A DNA stretch of 21,152 nucleotides from Lactobacillales bacterium. GTDB taxonomy: Bacteria; Bacillota; Bacilli; Lactobacillales; Vagococcaceae. The stretch's first letter is position 1; each line of letters opens with the position of its first letter. The stretch spans positions 1-21,152 of the forward strand of contig JAATEZ010000301.1 in NCBI GenBank assembly GCA_015655485.1, in the 5' to 3' direction. Positions 1 to 6,961 of the stretch are shown piece by piece. The translations under genes were made by a program, and so were the position numbers. The notes below the pieces were generated by a model, which saw only the letters and a program-made list of their open reading frames with translations, was not told the DNA's origin and searched no databases.

Positions 1-183
1 ATCGTACCATTATTTATTTAAAAGCGCAACATAAAATTTTATTTTTATTCATTATTTTTGAAAAAAAACTAGTAAAAATCCCTTAAAGTGCATAAAAATT
101 GTTTATATTCAAAAAAATATTCATTAGAAGTGATCAGGTAATTTATTTCAACAAGGCAGAATGAAATAATTATATATATAAGT

Positions 184-211
184 TGTTTTAAACAAAAAGA
201 CGACATATAAT
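184..211 (+). promoter_or_regulatory. Putative sigma-A promoter of the first small transcription unit
   Basis: A TTGTTT box (184-189) is followed after 16 bases by a perfect TATAAT (206-211). The -35 box is only a partial match. The surrounding DNA is very AT-rich, so chance matches are likely. It sits correctly upstream of the broken small ORF at 240-442 and the terminator at 455-480, which together would form one short transcription unit. Confidence 0.4.
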
Positions 212-239
212 ATAAAATACTGTTTCGTTCGAAATAGGA

Positions 240-442
240 ATGGGAGTGAACATTTTGGAACGGCAGGAAAGAATGAAGCAAATGCTGTAAGTGAAAAACT
301 AGCAGAAAAATATGTTGTTGCCAAAGGCGAAGCAGAAAGTGTTTTGTATTTTATCAATAGTGTAGCGGGGGACTATATTCTTTCTCGATCGAACGCTACA
401 TATAAAAAAACAAATGCAAGTGATCCTATCTGTCATTACTGA
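240..442 (+). pseudogene. Broken small ORF of unknown function
   Basis: A short frame opens at ATG 240 (or TTG 255, spaced about 8 bases from GGAG) and reads MERQERMKQML before TAA at 288. A second frame, open from 182 without a usable start, carries the coding-like remainder (SEKLAEKYVVAKGEAESV, then a hydrophobic stretch) and stops at 440-442. Joining the two with one frameshift near 285 gives a protein of about 60 residues. I do not recognise the family; the amphipathic, Lys/Glu-rich helix is vaguely like small DNA-binding proteins, which is not enough to name it. The region could equally be a small RNA, since promoter and terminator are better preserved than the reading frame. Confidence 0.35.
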
Positions 443-454
443 TTCAAAAAACCA

Positions 455-482
455 CTGGAGAGATTTTCTCCAGCCTTTTTTT
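455..482 (+). terminator. Rho-independent terminator
   Basis: A perfect 7-bp stem, CTGGAGA (455-461) with TCTCCAG (467-473), has a 5-base loop. Two C residues and a run of seven T follow. It closes the small unit that starts near 218. Confidence 0.85.
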
Positions 483-615
483 ATTTTTATAAATTGATTG
501 ACCATTTAATTTTTTTGTTGCTGGTCAATGAAAGAAATTTTGAGCGTTTTGATTTGCATTTTTATTGGATTAAGATAAAGTAAAAAGGAGAGAGAATAAG
601 GAGGTGAAGGAGGAA

Positions 616-1243
616 ATGAAACTAGCTGTGCCTGGTTTTTTTGGAAAATTCTATTTGACGGAAGTGGACGATTGGCTCTTTGCTTGGAGCGGAACACTTA
701 TAAAGTCGAAAAAAATTATGGATCCATTGAATTTAAGTGTAGTGATATTATCATCTTGATCATATGGCGGAGCTTGAATTTTTCTGTATTACCGACCGTC
801 AAGAATGGCAGCTGGATCTCTTGGTATTTTACTTATTTATGATCATGTTGAAAATGGTTTTTATTTTTACGATTTGAATTTAGAAGGAGTATCCAAGCAT
901 CGCGCATAAAAAAATGTGATGTCACTCATTAGATCGTTCCAATTTGAGTTTATGTGAATGATTCATCTAGTACCTTACTTTACTATGTGGATTGAAGAAA
1001 TCAAAAGCAATGAGGCTTGGTTTTTACTGTAGATTCTGATTATTTGTCCAGCTTGTCGAGAAAGCATCAACTGGGCTCAGCAGATTTCTAGAGAAGCAGG
1101 AGAAGGCTGCGCTTGCAGGACAACTAATGGACTCTTTATCACAAATTGGGGATGTAGGATCATTGAAGAAGCAAGCAAGAGAGATTTCTCAAAATAAGAC
1201 ACTAATCGGTCTAGCTAAAACAAACCTTGAAGTTGAATTATAA
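616..1243 (+). pseudogene. Multiply frameshifted pseudogene, unknown family
   Basis: A strong ribosome binding site (GGAGG, 610-613 area) precedes ATG 616, and translation runs 47 codons (MKLAVPGFFGKFYLTEVDDW onward) to TGA at 757. Coding-like pieces then continue in other frames: AGSLGILLIYDHVENGFYFYD and LNLEGVSKHRA before a stop near 907, MWIEEIKSNEAWFLL before TAG near 1030, DSDYLSSLSRKHQLGSADF, and finally LEKQEKAALAGQLMDSL to TAA at 1241-1243. Joined, these read as one soluble protein of roughly 190-205 residues with a charged, helical C-terminus. I cannot assign a family. At least three frame changes are needed, so this is a decayed gene rather than a sequencing slip. It ends 20 bases before lplA, so both were probably once cotranscribed. 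Confidence 0.65.
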
Positions 1244-1263
1244 AGTAGAGGAGTGTTAGTAAA

Positions 1264-2268
1264 ATGATTTATGTTCCAAATGAAAAAAATGATCCTCGAA
1301 TAAATCTGGCTATCGAAACTTATTTATTACAAGAAAAAGATATAAATGAGCCTGTTTTACTTTTTTATATCAATGAACCGTCAATCATCATAGGTCGCAA
1401 TCAAAATACGATTGAGGAGATCAATAAAGAATATGTAGAAAAGAAACACATTCATGTAGTTAGGCGCTTAAGCGGCGGCGGAGCAGTTTATCATGACTTG
1501 GGCAATTTGAATTTCAGCTTTATTTTACCTGACGATGGTGGTTCTTTTCGTGATTTCGCTAAGCTAACTCAGCCTATTATTGATGCATTGCATAAAATGG
1601 GAGTGCAAGGCGCTCAGCTTAAAGGACGCAACGACTTGGTGATCAATGATAAAAAATTTTCTGGGAATGCGATGTATGCAACGAATGGACGAATGTTCGC
1701 TCATGGAACGCTAATGTTTGATAGTGAGATAGATGAAGTGGTGAATGCTTTAAATGTGCGAGTTGACAAGATAGCATCAAAAGGGATCAAATCGATCCGT
1801 TCGAGAGTGACTAATATTAAGCCTTACGTGGCTTCAGAGTATAAAGGCATGGACACTATTGGTTTTCGGAATGAAATTTTGTTGAAGATTTTTGGGGTGG
1901 ATTCGGCAGACGAAGTAGAAAAATATCATTTAACTGAAGAAGATTGGGCAGCTATTGAACGCATTTCTGATAAATATTATCGTAATTGGGATTGGAACTA
2001 TGGAAAATCGCCTGAATTTAATTTAGAAAGACGACATCGGTTTCCGATTGGTTCGATTGAGGTAAAGATGAATGTTTCTGACGGAGCAATTAAAAATATT
2101 CGGGTTTTTGGCGACTTCTTCGGTTTGGGTGAGATCAGTGATGTCGAAAAAGTACTAACGGGTGTAAACTATAATAAAGAAGCGCTCGAAGCGGTCGTAA
2201 AGAAAATTGATTTGAAAAAATATTTTGGAAATATTGAAAATCAAGATTTTCTTAGTTTGCTTTATTAG
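1264..2268 (+). CDS. lplA: Lipoate-protein ligase A
   Basis: Cytoplasmic enzyme that activates free lipoate with ATP to lipoyl-AMP and attaches it to a lysine of lipoyl domains (E2 and GcvH proteins), supporting 2-oxoacid dehydrogenase complexes in organisms that scavenge lipoate. The 334-residue length fits the two-domain family. The N-terminal catalytic domain shows RRLSGGGAVYHD at residues 67-78 (the nucleotide and lipoate loop), GRNDL at 121-125, the conserved Lys131 in KFSGNA, and HGTL at 147-150. The accessory C-terminal domain runs from about 250. GAGGAG at 1248-1253 precedes ATG 1264 by 10 bases. The upstream neighbour is a pseudogene; no promoter is evident immediately before lplA. 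The gene converges on the clpP paralogue. Lipoate ligases LplJ and Lpl fall in the same family, so the paralogue type is not settled. Confidence 0.93.
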   Translation: MIYVPNEKNDPRINLAIETYLLQEKDINEPVLLFYINEPSIIIGRNQNTIEEINKEYVEKKHIHVVRRLSGGGAVYHDLGNLNFSFILPDDGGSFRDFAKLTQPIIDALHKMGVQGAQLKGRNDLVINDKKFSGNAMYATNGRMFAHGTLMFDSEIDEVVNALNVRVDKIASKGIKSIRSRVTNIKPYVASEYKGMDTIGFRNEILLKIFGVDSADEVEKYHLTEEDWAAIERISDKYYRNWDWNYGKSPEFNLERRHRFPIGSIEVKMNVSDGAIKNIRVFGDFFGLGEISDVEKVLTGVNYNKEALEAVVKKIDLKKYFGNIENQDFLSLLY

Positions 2269-2337
2269 AAACTTTGTAAAAGCTCTTTCTTACATTTTTC
2301 GAAAAACTTGTTTTTCTTTCATCTTTTATCCGCATTT

Positions 2338-2369
2338 GAGGCCGACTCATTAATTAATGGGCCGGCCTC
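2338..2369. terminator. Hairpin between convergent lplA and clpP paralogue
   Basis: GAGGCCG (2338-2344) pairs with CGGCCTC (2363-2369). The inner arms CTCATT and AATGGG extend the stem after one mismatch, leaving an AATT loop. The hairpin is stable and lies between two converging genes, but neither side has a clear T-run, so it is a weak intrinsic terminator or a 3'-end stabiliser. Confidence 0.5.
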
Positions 2370-2386
2370 GATTCTCATGGCTGATT

Positions 2387-2956
2387 TTATTTGATTTCTG
2401 TAGAATTTTGGATAATAGAATGGACAATTCCATATTCTTTAGCTTCGTCAACAGAAAGCCAAAAATTACGATCAGTATCTTTTGAAACTTTTTCGTACGT
2501 TTGACCAGTTGCTTTACTGATCAAGCGATTGATACGTTCTCTCATTTTGACGATTTCTTTAGCTTCGATTTGGATTTCAGTACTTTGACCTTGAACACCG
2601 CCAGCGGGTTGATGAATCATATAACGAGTATTAGGCAAACTGAAACGATGTTCTTTTTTGCCAGCCAGATAAATTGTAATACCGGCACTTGCGACCCAAC
2701 CGGTACCAATCATATATACATCCGGTTTGACAAATTGGATCATGTCATGGATCGTATCTCCTGCTTCTACATGGCCTCCCTGACTATTGATGAAAATTTT
2801 AATAGGTTCATCACTGATTGCTTCTAAAGCAAGCAGCTGTGTGGAAACTTCTTTAGCTAAATCCTGATCGATTTCTCCGAAAATCAGAATTGTGCGCTTA
2901 TCTATTAATTTTTGTAGCAATGGGTTTATAGTTTCATTTTGTTTTGTTTCACTCAT
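2387..2956 (-). CDS. ClpP-family protease subunit, ClpP1-like paralogue with Asn in the triad
   Basis: ClpP subunits form barrel-shaped serine peptidases that degrade proteins unfolded by ClpX or ClpC. I place the start at ATG 2956 (189 residues) because AAAGGA lies 9 bases upstream; the longer frame from 2998 has no usable site. The fold is recognisable throughout: INSQGGHVEAG (57-67, normally SPGGSV), GWVASAG with nucleophile Ser90, MIHQP with His115, and KDTDRNFWL with Asn164 where ordinary ClpP has Asp. Ser-His and His-Asn spacings (25 and 49) match S. aureus ClpP (98, 123, 172), so the alignment is ungapped. From memory, Listeria ClpP1 has the same Asn and is mainly active in mixed ClpP1/ClpP2 rings. 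This is therefore probably a second ClpP, not the housekeeping one. It lies 88 bases after trpS. Confidence 0.88.
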   Translation of the reverse strand: MSETKQNETINPLLQKLIDKRTILIFGEIDQDLAKEVSTQLLALEAISDEPIKIFINSQGGHVEAGDTIHDMIQFVKPDVYMIGTGWVASAGITIYLAGKKEHRFSLPNTRYMIHQPAGGVQGQSTEIQIEAKEIVKMRERINRLISKATGQTYEKVSKDTDRNFWLSVDEAKEYGIVHSIIQNSTEIK

Positions 2957-2996
2957 GTTAAATAATCCTTTCTTATAGAAATAGTTTCTGTATTTC

Positions 2997-3025
2997 ATCC
3001 TAGCATAAAGAGGAAGATTTTACAA
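2997..3025 (-). promoter_or_regulatory. Putative promoter of the clpP paralogue
   Basis: On the minus strand TTGTAA (3025-3020) is followed after 17 bases by TAGGAT (3002-2997), each a 4-of-6 match. The expected start would give a leader of about 35 bases with the AAAGGA site well placed for ATG 2956. Under this reading the alternative start at 2998 would lie upstream of the transcript. Transcription from trpS remains possible, as no terminator separates the genes. I see no CtsR direct-repeat operator. Confidence 0.35.
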
Positions 3026-3044
3026 AGAAACTGCTGAGCGAAAG

Positions 3045-4055
3045 CTATCTTTTTTTCTTGCGGCCTAACCCAATTGCATTTTGCATCCTTATCAGTGTTT
3101 TGTTAGCGATCTGTTGAGCCGAGCTGGCTCCTTCATCTAAGATTCTATCAAGCTCAGAGCTTGATAACAGCTGATTATAGCGGACCTGTATAGGTTCTAG
3201 TAGTTTTACGAGCTCTTCGCTTAAATCGGTCTTAAATTCGCCATAACCGGCATTTTCGTAGTGGATCTCTAAATTATTTAAAGAGCGTCCGCTAACTGCG
3301 GAGAATATTCCTAATAAATTGGAGATGCCGGGTTTATGGAATGGATCATATTCAATCTTACCACTAGAGTCAGTAACTGCTGATTTTATTTTTTTTCGGA
3401 TCACTTCAGGTTTGTCTAGCATGGATATAAAACTCTTGATGTTATCGTCAGATTTGCTCATTTTTTTAGTGGGATCCTGTAAACTCATGATTCGGCTGCC
3501 ATTTTTAGCCAGTTTGACTTCAGGCATAACTAAAATAGCTTGTTTATTTTGACCATACTTATTATTGAAACGTTCAACAAAGTCTCGAGTCAATTCTAGA
3601 TGTTGTTTCTGGTCATCGCCAACAGGGACTAAATTAGAATTGTAGAGAACGATATCAGCGACCATCAGCGGTGGATAGGTCAAAAGACCCGCACTTACGC
3701 CAACTCGACCATTTTTTTGTGATTTGTCTTTGAATTGAGTCATCCGCTCCAGCTCGCCAATAGCGGTATTGCATTGAACGATCCAAGCAGCCTCTGCGTG
3801 AGCAGAAACCTCAGATTGGATAAAAATAGTTGCTTTTTTGGGGTCTAATCCGATAGCTAAATATAAAGCAGCTAAGCTAAGAATTTGTTTTCTTAAAGTG
3901 ATTGGATTTTGTGGAACAGTTATTGCGTGCTCGTCAACAATGCAAAAATAGCATTGATACTGATTTTGAAGATCAACAAATTGTTTCATTGCACCAATAT
4001 AATTACCGATAGTGGGAATACCACTGGGCTGTATTCCTGAAAAAATGGTTTCCAT
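3045..4055 (-). CDS. trpS: Tryptophanyl-tRNA synthetase
   Basis: Class I aminoacyl-tRNA synthetase that charges tRNA-Trp with tryptophan through tryptophanyl-AMP. The 336-residue protein is full length. It begins METIFSGIQPSGIPTIGNYI, with TIGN at 15-18 as the HIGH-type signature, and carries the perfect KMSKS loop at 198-202 followed by DDN. The stretch VGDDQKQHLELTRD (145-158) is typical of the bacterial enzyme. The lysine-rich end GRKKKR is usual for lactic acid bacteria. ATG 4055 follows AGGAAGGA by about 9 bases. A TATAAT box at 4096-4091 gives a leader of only about 30 bases, too short for a T-box, so there is no sign of tRNA-sensing control here. The gene diverges from spxA and is followed on the same strand by the clpP paralogue. 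Confidence 0.96.
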   Translation of the reverse strand: METIFSGIQPSGIPTIGNYIGAMKQFVDLQNQYQCYFCIVDEHAITVPQNPITLRKQILSLAALYLAIGLDPKKATIFIQSEVSAHAEAAWIVQCNTAIGELERMTQFKDKSQKNGRVGVSAGLLTYPPLMVADIVLYNSNLVPVGDDQKQHLELTRDFVERFNNKYGQNKQAILVMPEVKLAKNGSRIMSLQDPTKKMSKSDDNIKSFISMLDKPEVIRKKIKSAVTDSSGKIEYDPFHKPGISNLLGIFSAVSGRSLNNLEIHYENAGYGEFKTDLSEELVKLLEPIQVRYNQLLSSSELDRILDEGASSAQQIANKTLIRMQNAIGLGRKKKR

Positions 4056-4090
4056 ACTTAAAGATCCTTCCTATTGCTTTGTTTTCTTTT

Positions 4091-4119
4091 ATTATACTAA
4101 AAAAAATTAGAAATAACAG
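4091..4119 (-). promoter_or_regulatory. Putative promoter of trpS
   Basis: The minus strand carries a perfect TATAAT (4096-4091). The hexamer 17 bases upstream (CTGTTA, 4119-4114) is a poor -35 match. Placement 36 bases before the trpS start codon supports its use. Confidence 0.45.
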
Positions 4120-4325
4120 GAAACTTTCATGGAAATCAAAAAACTATGTGAAACCAGGAACTAAATATAACAGCAAATGAATGACTGTGTCATTATACCT
4201 AATTGATAAATAAATTGTGAATTTTCTTTGAAATATATGTAAAAAATGTTAGTATTGTCTATTTATCAAGTGATTGAGCATTCTGATGTAAGTGAAAGTT
4301 TTTTAAAATAATTTCAAAAAAGCAC

Positions 4326-4354
4326 TAGAAATTTTCGGCTGTATCCTGTATAAT
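4326..4354 (+). promoter_or_regulatory. spxA: Putative promoter of spxA
   Basis: TAGAAA (4326-4331) is followed after 17 bases by a perfect TATAAT (4349-4354), itself preceded by TG. Transcription would start near 4361 and produce a leader of about 68 bases before ATG 4429. Confidence 0.55.
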
Positions 4355-4366
4355 AAGAAACATAAA

Positions 4367-4389
4367 GGAACAGTTACCATTACTGTTTC
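4367..4389 (+). promoter_or_regulatory. Inverted repeat in the spxA leader
   Basis: GGAACAGT (4367-4374) and ACTGTTTC (4382-4389) form eight pairs including one G-U, around a 7-base centre. It lies just after the inferred transcription start, where either a repressor operator or an RNA hairpin could act. I recognise no specific regulator site. Confidence 0.4.
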
Positions 4390-4428
4390 AAATTAAAGGC
4401 AATGTCTGCTTATGAAGGAGCGATGCAC

Positions 4429-4827
4429 ATGTTAACTTTATATACTTCGCCAAGTTGTACTTCTTGTCGTAAGGCAAGAGCGTGGTTGTATGATCATGAT
4501 ATCCCTTTTATAGAAAGAAATATCTTTTCGGAGCCGTTAAATATCTCCGAACTGAAAGCTATCTTACGAATGACGGAAGATGGAACCGAGGAAATCATTT
4601 CAACACGGTCAAAGGTTTTTCAAAAATTGGAAATGGATTTAGATGATTTGTCTTTACAAGATTTGTTAGATTTGGTTCAAAAGAATCCTGGCTTGCTGCG
4701 TCGGCCGATTATGATAGATGAAAAAAGATTACAAGTTGGTTTTAATGAAGATGAAATTCGGCGTTTCTTACCTAGAGATGTGCGGGCGCTGGAGTTAAGG
4801 CAAGCACAAATGATGGCTGGATTATAG
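4429..4827 (+). CDS. spxA: Spx-family transcriptional regulator (ArsC-like)
   Basis: Spx binds the C-terminal domain of the RNA polymerase alpha subunit and redirects transcription during disulfide and cell-envelope stress; its level is controlled by ClpXP proteolysis. The 132-residue length is the family norm. Residues 1-13 carry the redox switch Cys10-Thr-Ser-Cys13. Gly52, the polymerase-contact glycine, and the RRPIMID segment with Arg92 are present. I start at ATG 4429 because AAGGAG lies 8 bases upstream; the upstream ATG 4402 has no good site and would add residues not found in the family. The C-terminus ends AQMMAGL, which may serve in recognition by ClpXP. Its functional partners mecA and spxH lie nearby. 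Many lactic acid bacteria have two Spx proteins, and I cannot tell which one this is. Confidence 0.94.
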   Translation: MLTLYTSPSCTSCRKARAWLYDHDIPFIERNIFSEPLNISELKAILRMTEDGTEEIISTRSKVFQKLEMDLDDLSLQDLLDLVQKNPGLLRRPIMIDEKRLQVGFNEDEIRRFLPRDVRALELRQAQMMAGL

Positions 4828-4835
4828 AAGACCCG

Positions 4836-4874
4836 AAAAAAGCACCTCATTTTTAACAGATGAGGTGCTTTTTT
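4836..4874 (+). terminator. Rho-independent terminator after spxA
   Basis: AGCACCTCAT (4841-4850) pairs perfectly with ATGAGGTGCT (4860-4869) around a 9-base loop. A-run and T-run flanks lengthen the stem to about 15 bp and supply the U-tract. Confidence 0.93.
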
Positions 4875-4887
4875 CCATACTTTTTCC

Positions 4888-4915
4888 TTTACTTTTTAAG
4901 CTTTTCAGCTACAAT
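4888..4915 (+). promoter_or_regulatory. mecA: Putative promoter of mecA
   Basis: TTTACT (4888-4893) is followed after 16 bases by TACAAT (4910-4915). Transcription would start near 4922, giving a leader of about 50 bases. Its place directly after the spxA terminator supports it. Confidence 0.45.
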
Positions 4916-4929
4916 GATTCTATAAGACA

Positions 4930-4958
4930 AAAGTGGTGGGAGCCACTTTATTAAAGTG
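4930..4958 (+). promoter_or_regulatory. Alternative hairpins in the mecA leader
   Basis: AAAGTGG (4930-4936) pairs perfectly with CCACTTT (4943-4949). The same CACTTT (4944-4949) can instead pair with AAAGTG (4953-4958), forming a hairpin that ends on the first G of the GAGGTG ribosome binding site (4958-4963). The two structures exclude each other. Confidence 0.45.
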
Positions 4959-4970
4959 AGGTGTTGCAAC

Positions 4971-5636
4971 ATGGATATGGAACGCATTAACGAAAATACG
5001 ATTCGCGTATTGATTGGAAACGAAGATTTAGCGGCGCGAGGAATCACATTTTTAGATTTATTGGGAAATCACAAACAAATCGAAAGCTTTTTTTACAGTA
5101 TTTTAGAAGAAGTTGATGTGGAAGAACAATTCCAAGAAACTGATGCGATCACTTTTCAAGTGTTGCCTAACCGTGATGGACTGGAACTATTTATTAGTAA
5201 AAATATTTCAATGGGTGATTCGATGGAATTTGGTGATTTTTCTGAGGGGAATACACCAGAAGGGTTTTCAGAATTTATGAAAAATCAAGTGTTGCGCACA
5301 CAAGAAAAAAAAGAAGAAGTTGAAGAGGATGATGGTTCTGATGATACAACGATCGAAGTGATCATTCAGCTGGAAGATTTTGAAGGAATGATCCAGTTAG
5401 CGAAGGATGTTTATTTGCAAAATGCTCTTTCAAATTTGTATGTGATGAATCATCAGTACTATCTACATTTGATATTTTTCATGGAAGACTCCTCAGAAGA
5501 ACAGGTAGAAAATGAGATTGCCCATTTATTAGAATACGGACGGGAAACTGGTATTTCATCCGATGTTTTGGGAGAATATGGAACCTTAGTCATGGAGAGA
5601 AGCGCCTTAGAATTGACTCGGAATTACTTTAAATAG
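4971..5636 (+). CDS. mecA: Adaptor protein MecA
   Basis: MecA recruits substrates to the ClpC ATPase and activates ClpCP; in Bacillus it targets ComK and limits competence. The 221-residue protein has the usual two-part build: an N-terminal substrate-binding domain (about 1-85, starting MDMERINENTIRVLIGNEDL), an acidic linker (about 112-126, rich in Glu and Asp), and a C-terminal ClpC-binding domain (about 127-221) with IEVIIQLEDFEGMIQLAKDV. I place the start at ATG 4971, 7 bases after GAGGTG; the longer frame from GTG 4956 overlaps that site and cannot be used. mecA lies between spxA and coiA with a terminator on each side, an order common in Enterococcus and relatives. Possible leader hairpins may affect its translation. 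Confidence 0.94.
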   Translation: MDMERINENTIRVLIGNEDLAARGITFLDLLGNHKQIESFFYSILEEVDVEEQFQETDAITFQVLPNRDGLELFISKNISMGDSMEFGDFSEGNTPEGFSEFMKNQVLRTQEKKEEVEEDDGSDDTTIEVIIQLEDFEGMIQLAKDVYLQNALSNLYVMNHQYYLHLIFFMEDSSEEQVENEIAHLLEYGRETGISSDVLGEYGTLVMERSALELTRNYFK

Positions 5637-5649
5637 TAAGAAAAAAATG

Positions 5650-5697
5650 AAAAACCGTTAAGCCAGTTTATTTTACTGGATTTAACGGTTTTTTTAT
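5650..5697 (+). terminator. Rho-independent terminator after mecA
   Basis: AAAAACCGTTAA (5650-5661) pairs with TTAACGGTTTTT (5682-5693), and an inner CCAGT-ACTGG stem (5663-5667, 5675-5679) closes a 7-base loop. A T-rich tract runs past 5697. Confidence 0.93.
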
Positions 5698-5731
5698 TTT
5701 TTTTCGTAGCTTAATGATGAGGTGAGAAACA

Positions 5732-6928
5732 ATGTATATAGGCAAGAATGAATTTGGAGAGACCGTTTCTCTTTTATTTCGAGAAACCAGTCAGATGACT
5801 CAATTACGTAGAGAAAAATGGTATTGTCCGGCATGCAAAGGAGAGCTGATTTTGAAAGCTGGAAGTAAAAAAGCGGCTCATTTTGCACATAAGCATCAAT
5901 CAGATTGTAATAGCTTTTCAGAAGGAGAGACCAGTGAACATCTGCAAGGTAAAAAAAATATCGCGAAATGGTGTGAGGAACAAGAAATACCTTATCAAAT
6001 AGAAGCCTATTTGCCAGAATTACAGCAGCGACCAGATTTATTGGTTGACGGAGTGATTGCGATTGAATTTCAATGCAGCGATTTATCAATAGATCGTTTA
6101 GAAGAGCGCACAAAAAAGTATTTGGAATATGGCTATCAGGTATTCTGGATAGTTGGGGAAAAATTTATTTTAAAAGAAAAACTGTCTTCACTACAATTAG
6201 GTTTTATTTATTTTTCACCAAGTCTGGGTTTTTATTTATGGCACTTGGACGTATGGAAGAAGCAATTGTTTCTTTATTATCATATTGAGACAGTTCATTT
6301 TGGCAGAAAACTGTATTTTTTAAAAAAAAGTTGGACGATTAAAGAATCGTTAAGGTCTATTTTTAATTTTCCTTTACAAAAAAAGCTTTGTTCTTCAAGA
6401 GAATTTAACGTGCTTAAAGCAAGCCTTCAATATCGCTTGTGGTTAAGAAAGGGATTGTATCACCGGGATACGGAACTGATCAAAGCTCAAAGGCGGCTCT
6501 ATAACCAAGGCTGCTCTATCCAATTGCTTCCCTATGCTTTTTATATTCCGGTCACTTTTCCTTTCTATTTGAAGGGTTCGGAAATACTTTGGAAACAACT
6601 TTTTTGGCAAGTTCTAGAACAAAGCATTAATGCTGGTCGATCTTATTCTGCCGTCATTGCTGATTTTGTTAGAAAGGCTTATCAGAATGGATTGACTACA
6701 CAAAAAATGCCCAATATTGATCCAAATTTTCTTTTGATTTTTTTTGTAAGAGAGTATGTCGATTTGCTTTTGAGCTATAACTGGCTCAATTACAAAAATC
6801 AAAAATTTGAAAACAGCATGGCGGTCAACTGGAAAGTAAATGCGGAAAAATATGATAGAAACTTTAAGAGCTTGTTCGAAGGATTGAAGCAATTGTCCAC
6901 AACTCCAATAAAAAATATGATAAAATAA
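5732..6928 (+). CDS. coiA: Competence protein CoiA-like nuclease-fold protein
   Basis: CoiA is needed for transformation in streptococci, where it acts on incoming single-stranded DNA during RecA-mediated recombination. This 398-residue protein has the expected parts: an N-terminal cysteine and histidine cluster (Cys32, Cys35, His50, His53, Cys59) resembling a zinc-binding module, then a PD-(D/E)XK nuclease core with PDLLVDG at 101-107 and IEFQ at 111-114, followed by a long helical C-terminal part of no clear motif. ATG 5732 has GAGGTGAG 7 bases upstream. The frame is intact. It follows mecA after a terminator and precedes pepF by 33 bases; mecA-coiA-pepF is a conserved neighbourhood. No promoter or competence (cin-type) box is evident, so how it is expressed is unclear. 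An intact coiA does not show that the strain is transformable. Confidence 0.88.
   Translation: MYIGKNEFGETVSLLFRETSQMTQLRREKWYCPACKGELILKAGSKKAAHFAHKHQSDCNSFSEGETSEHLQGKKNIAKWCEEQEIPYQIEAYLPELQQRPDLLVDGVIAIEFQCSDLSIDRLEERTKKYLEYGYQVFWIVGEKFILKEKLSSLQLGFIYFSPSLGFYLWHLDVWKKQLFLYYHIETVHFGRKLYFLKKSWTIKESLRSIFNFPLQKKLCSSREFNVLKASLQYRLWLRKGLYHRDTELIKAQRRLYNQGCSIQLLPYAFYIPVTFPFYLKGSEILWKQLFWQVLEQSINAGRSYSAVIADFVRKAYQNGLTTQKMPNIDPNFLLIFFVREYVDLLLSYNWLNYKNQKFENSMAVNWKVNAEKYDRNFKSLFEGLKQLSTTPIKNMIK
6893..6921 (+). promoter_or_regulatory. Putative pepF promoter inside the coiA 3' end
   Basis: TTGTCC (6893-6898) is followed after 17 bases by TATGAT (6916-6921), with AAAATAAA continuing to 6929. The 14-base string beginning at 6916 recurs exactly at 10515 upstream of relQ. 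The position suits transcription of pepF independently of coiA. Confidence 0.45.
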
Positions 6929-6961
6929 ACTAGACTGGAATAAATATTGGGAGGAAATCAT

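Larger units (their letters stand above)
4056..4428. other. Divergent intergenic region between trpS and spxA
   Basis: This 373-base AT-rich stretch has no credible gene. It holds the trpS promoter at the left and the spxA promoter and leader at the right. A 10-bp perfect inverted repeat, TTGATAAATA (4203-4212) and TATTTATCAA (4260-4269), lies in the middle with 47 bases between the arms. I recognise no riboswitch. Confidence 0.6.

Noticed and set aside
2957..2998. Longer ClpP starting at 2998
   Set aside because: The extra 14 residues have no ribosome binding site and are not ClpP-like; ATG 2956 has AAAGGA at good spacing.
4056..4428. T-box leader for trpS
   Set aside because: The likely -10 leaves a leader of about 30 bases, and no AGGGUGGNACCGCG-like element or specifier hairpin is present.
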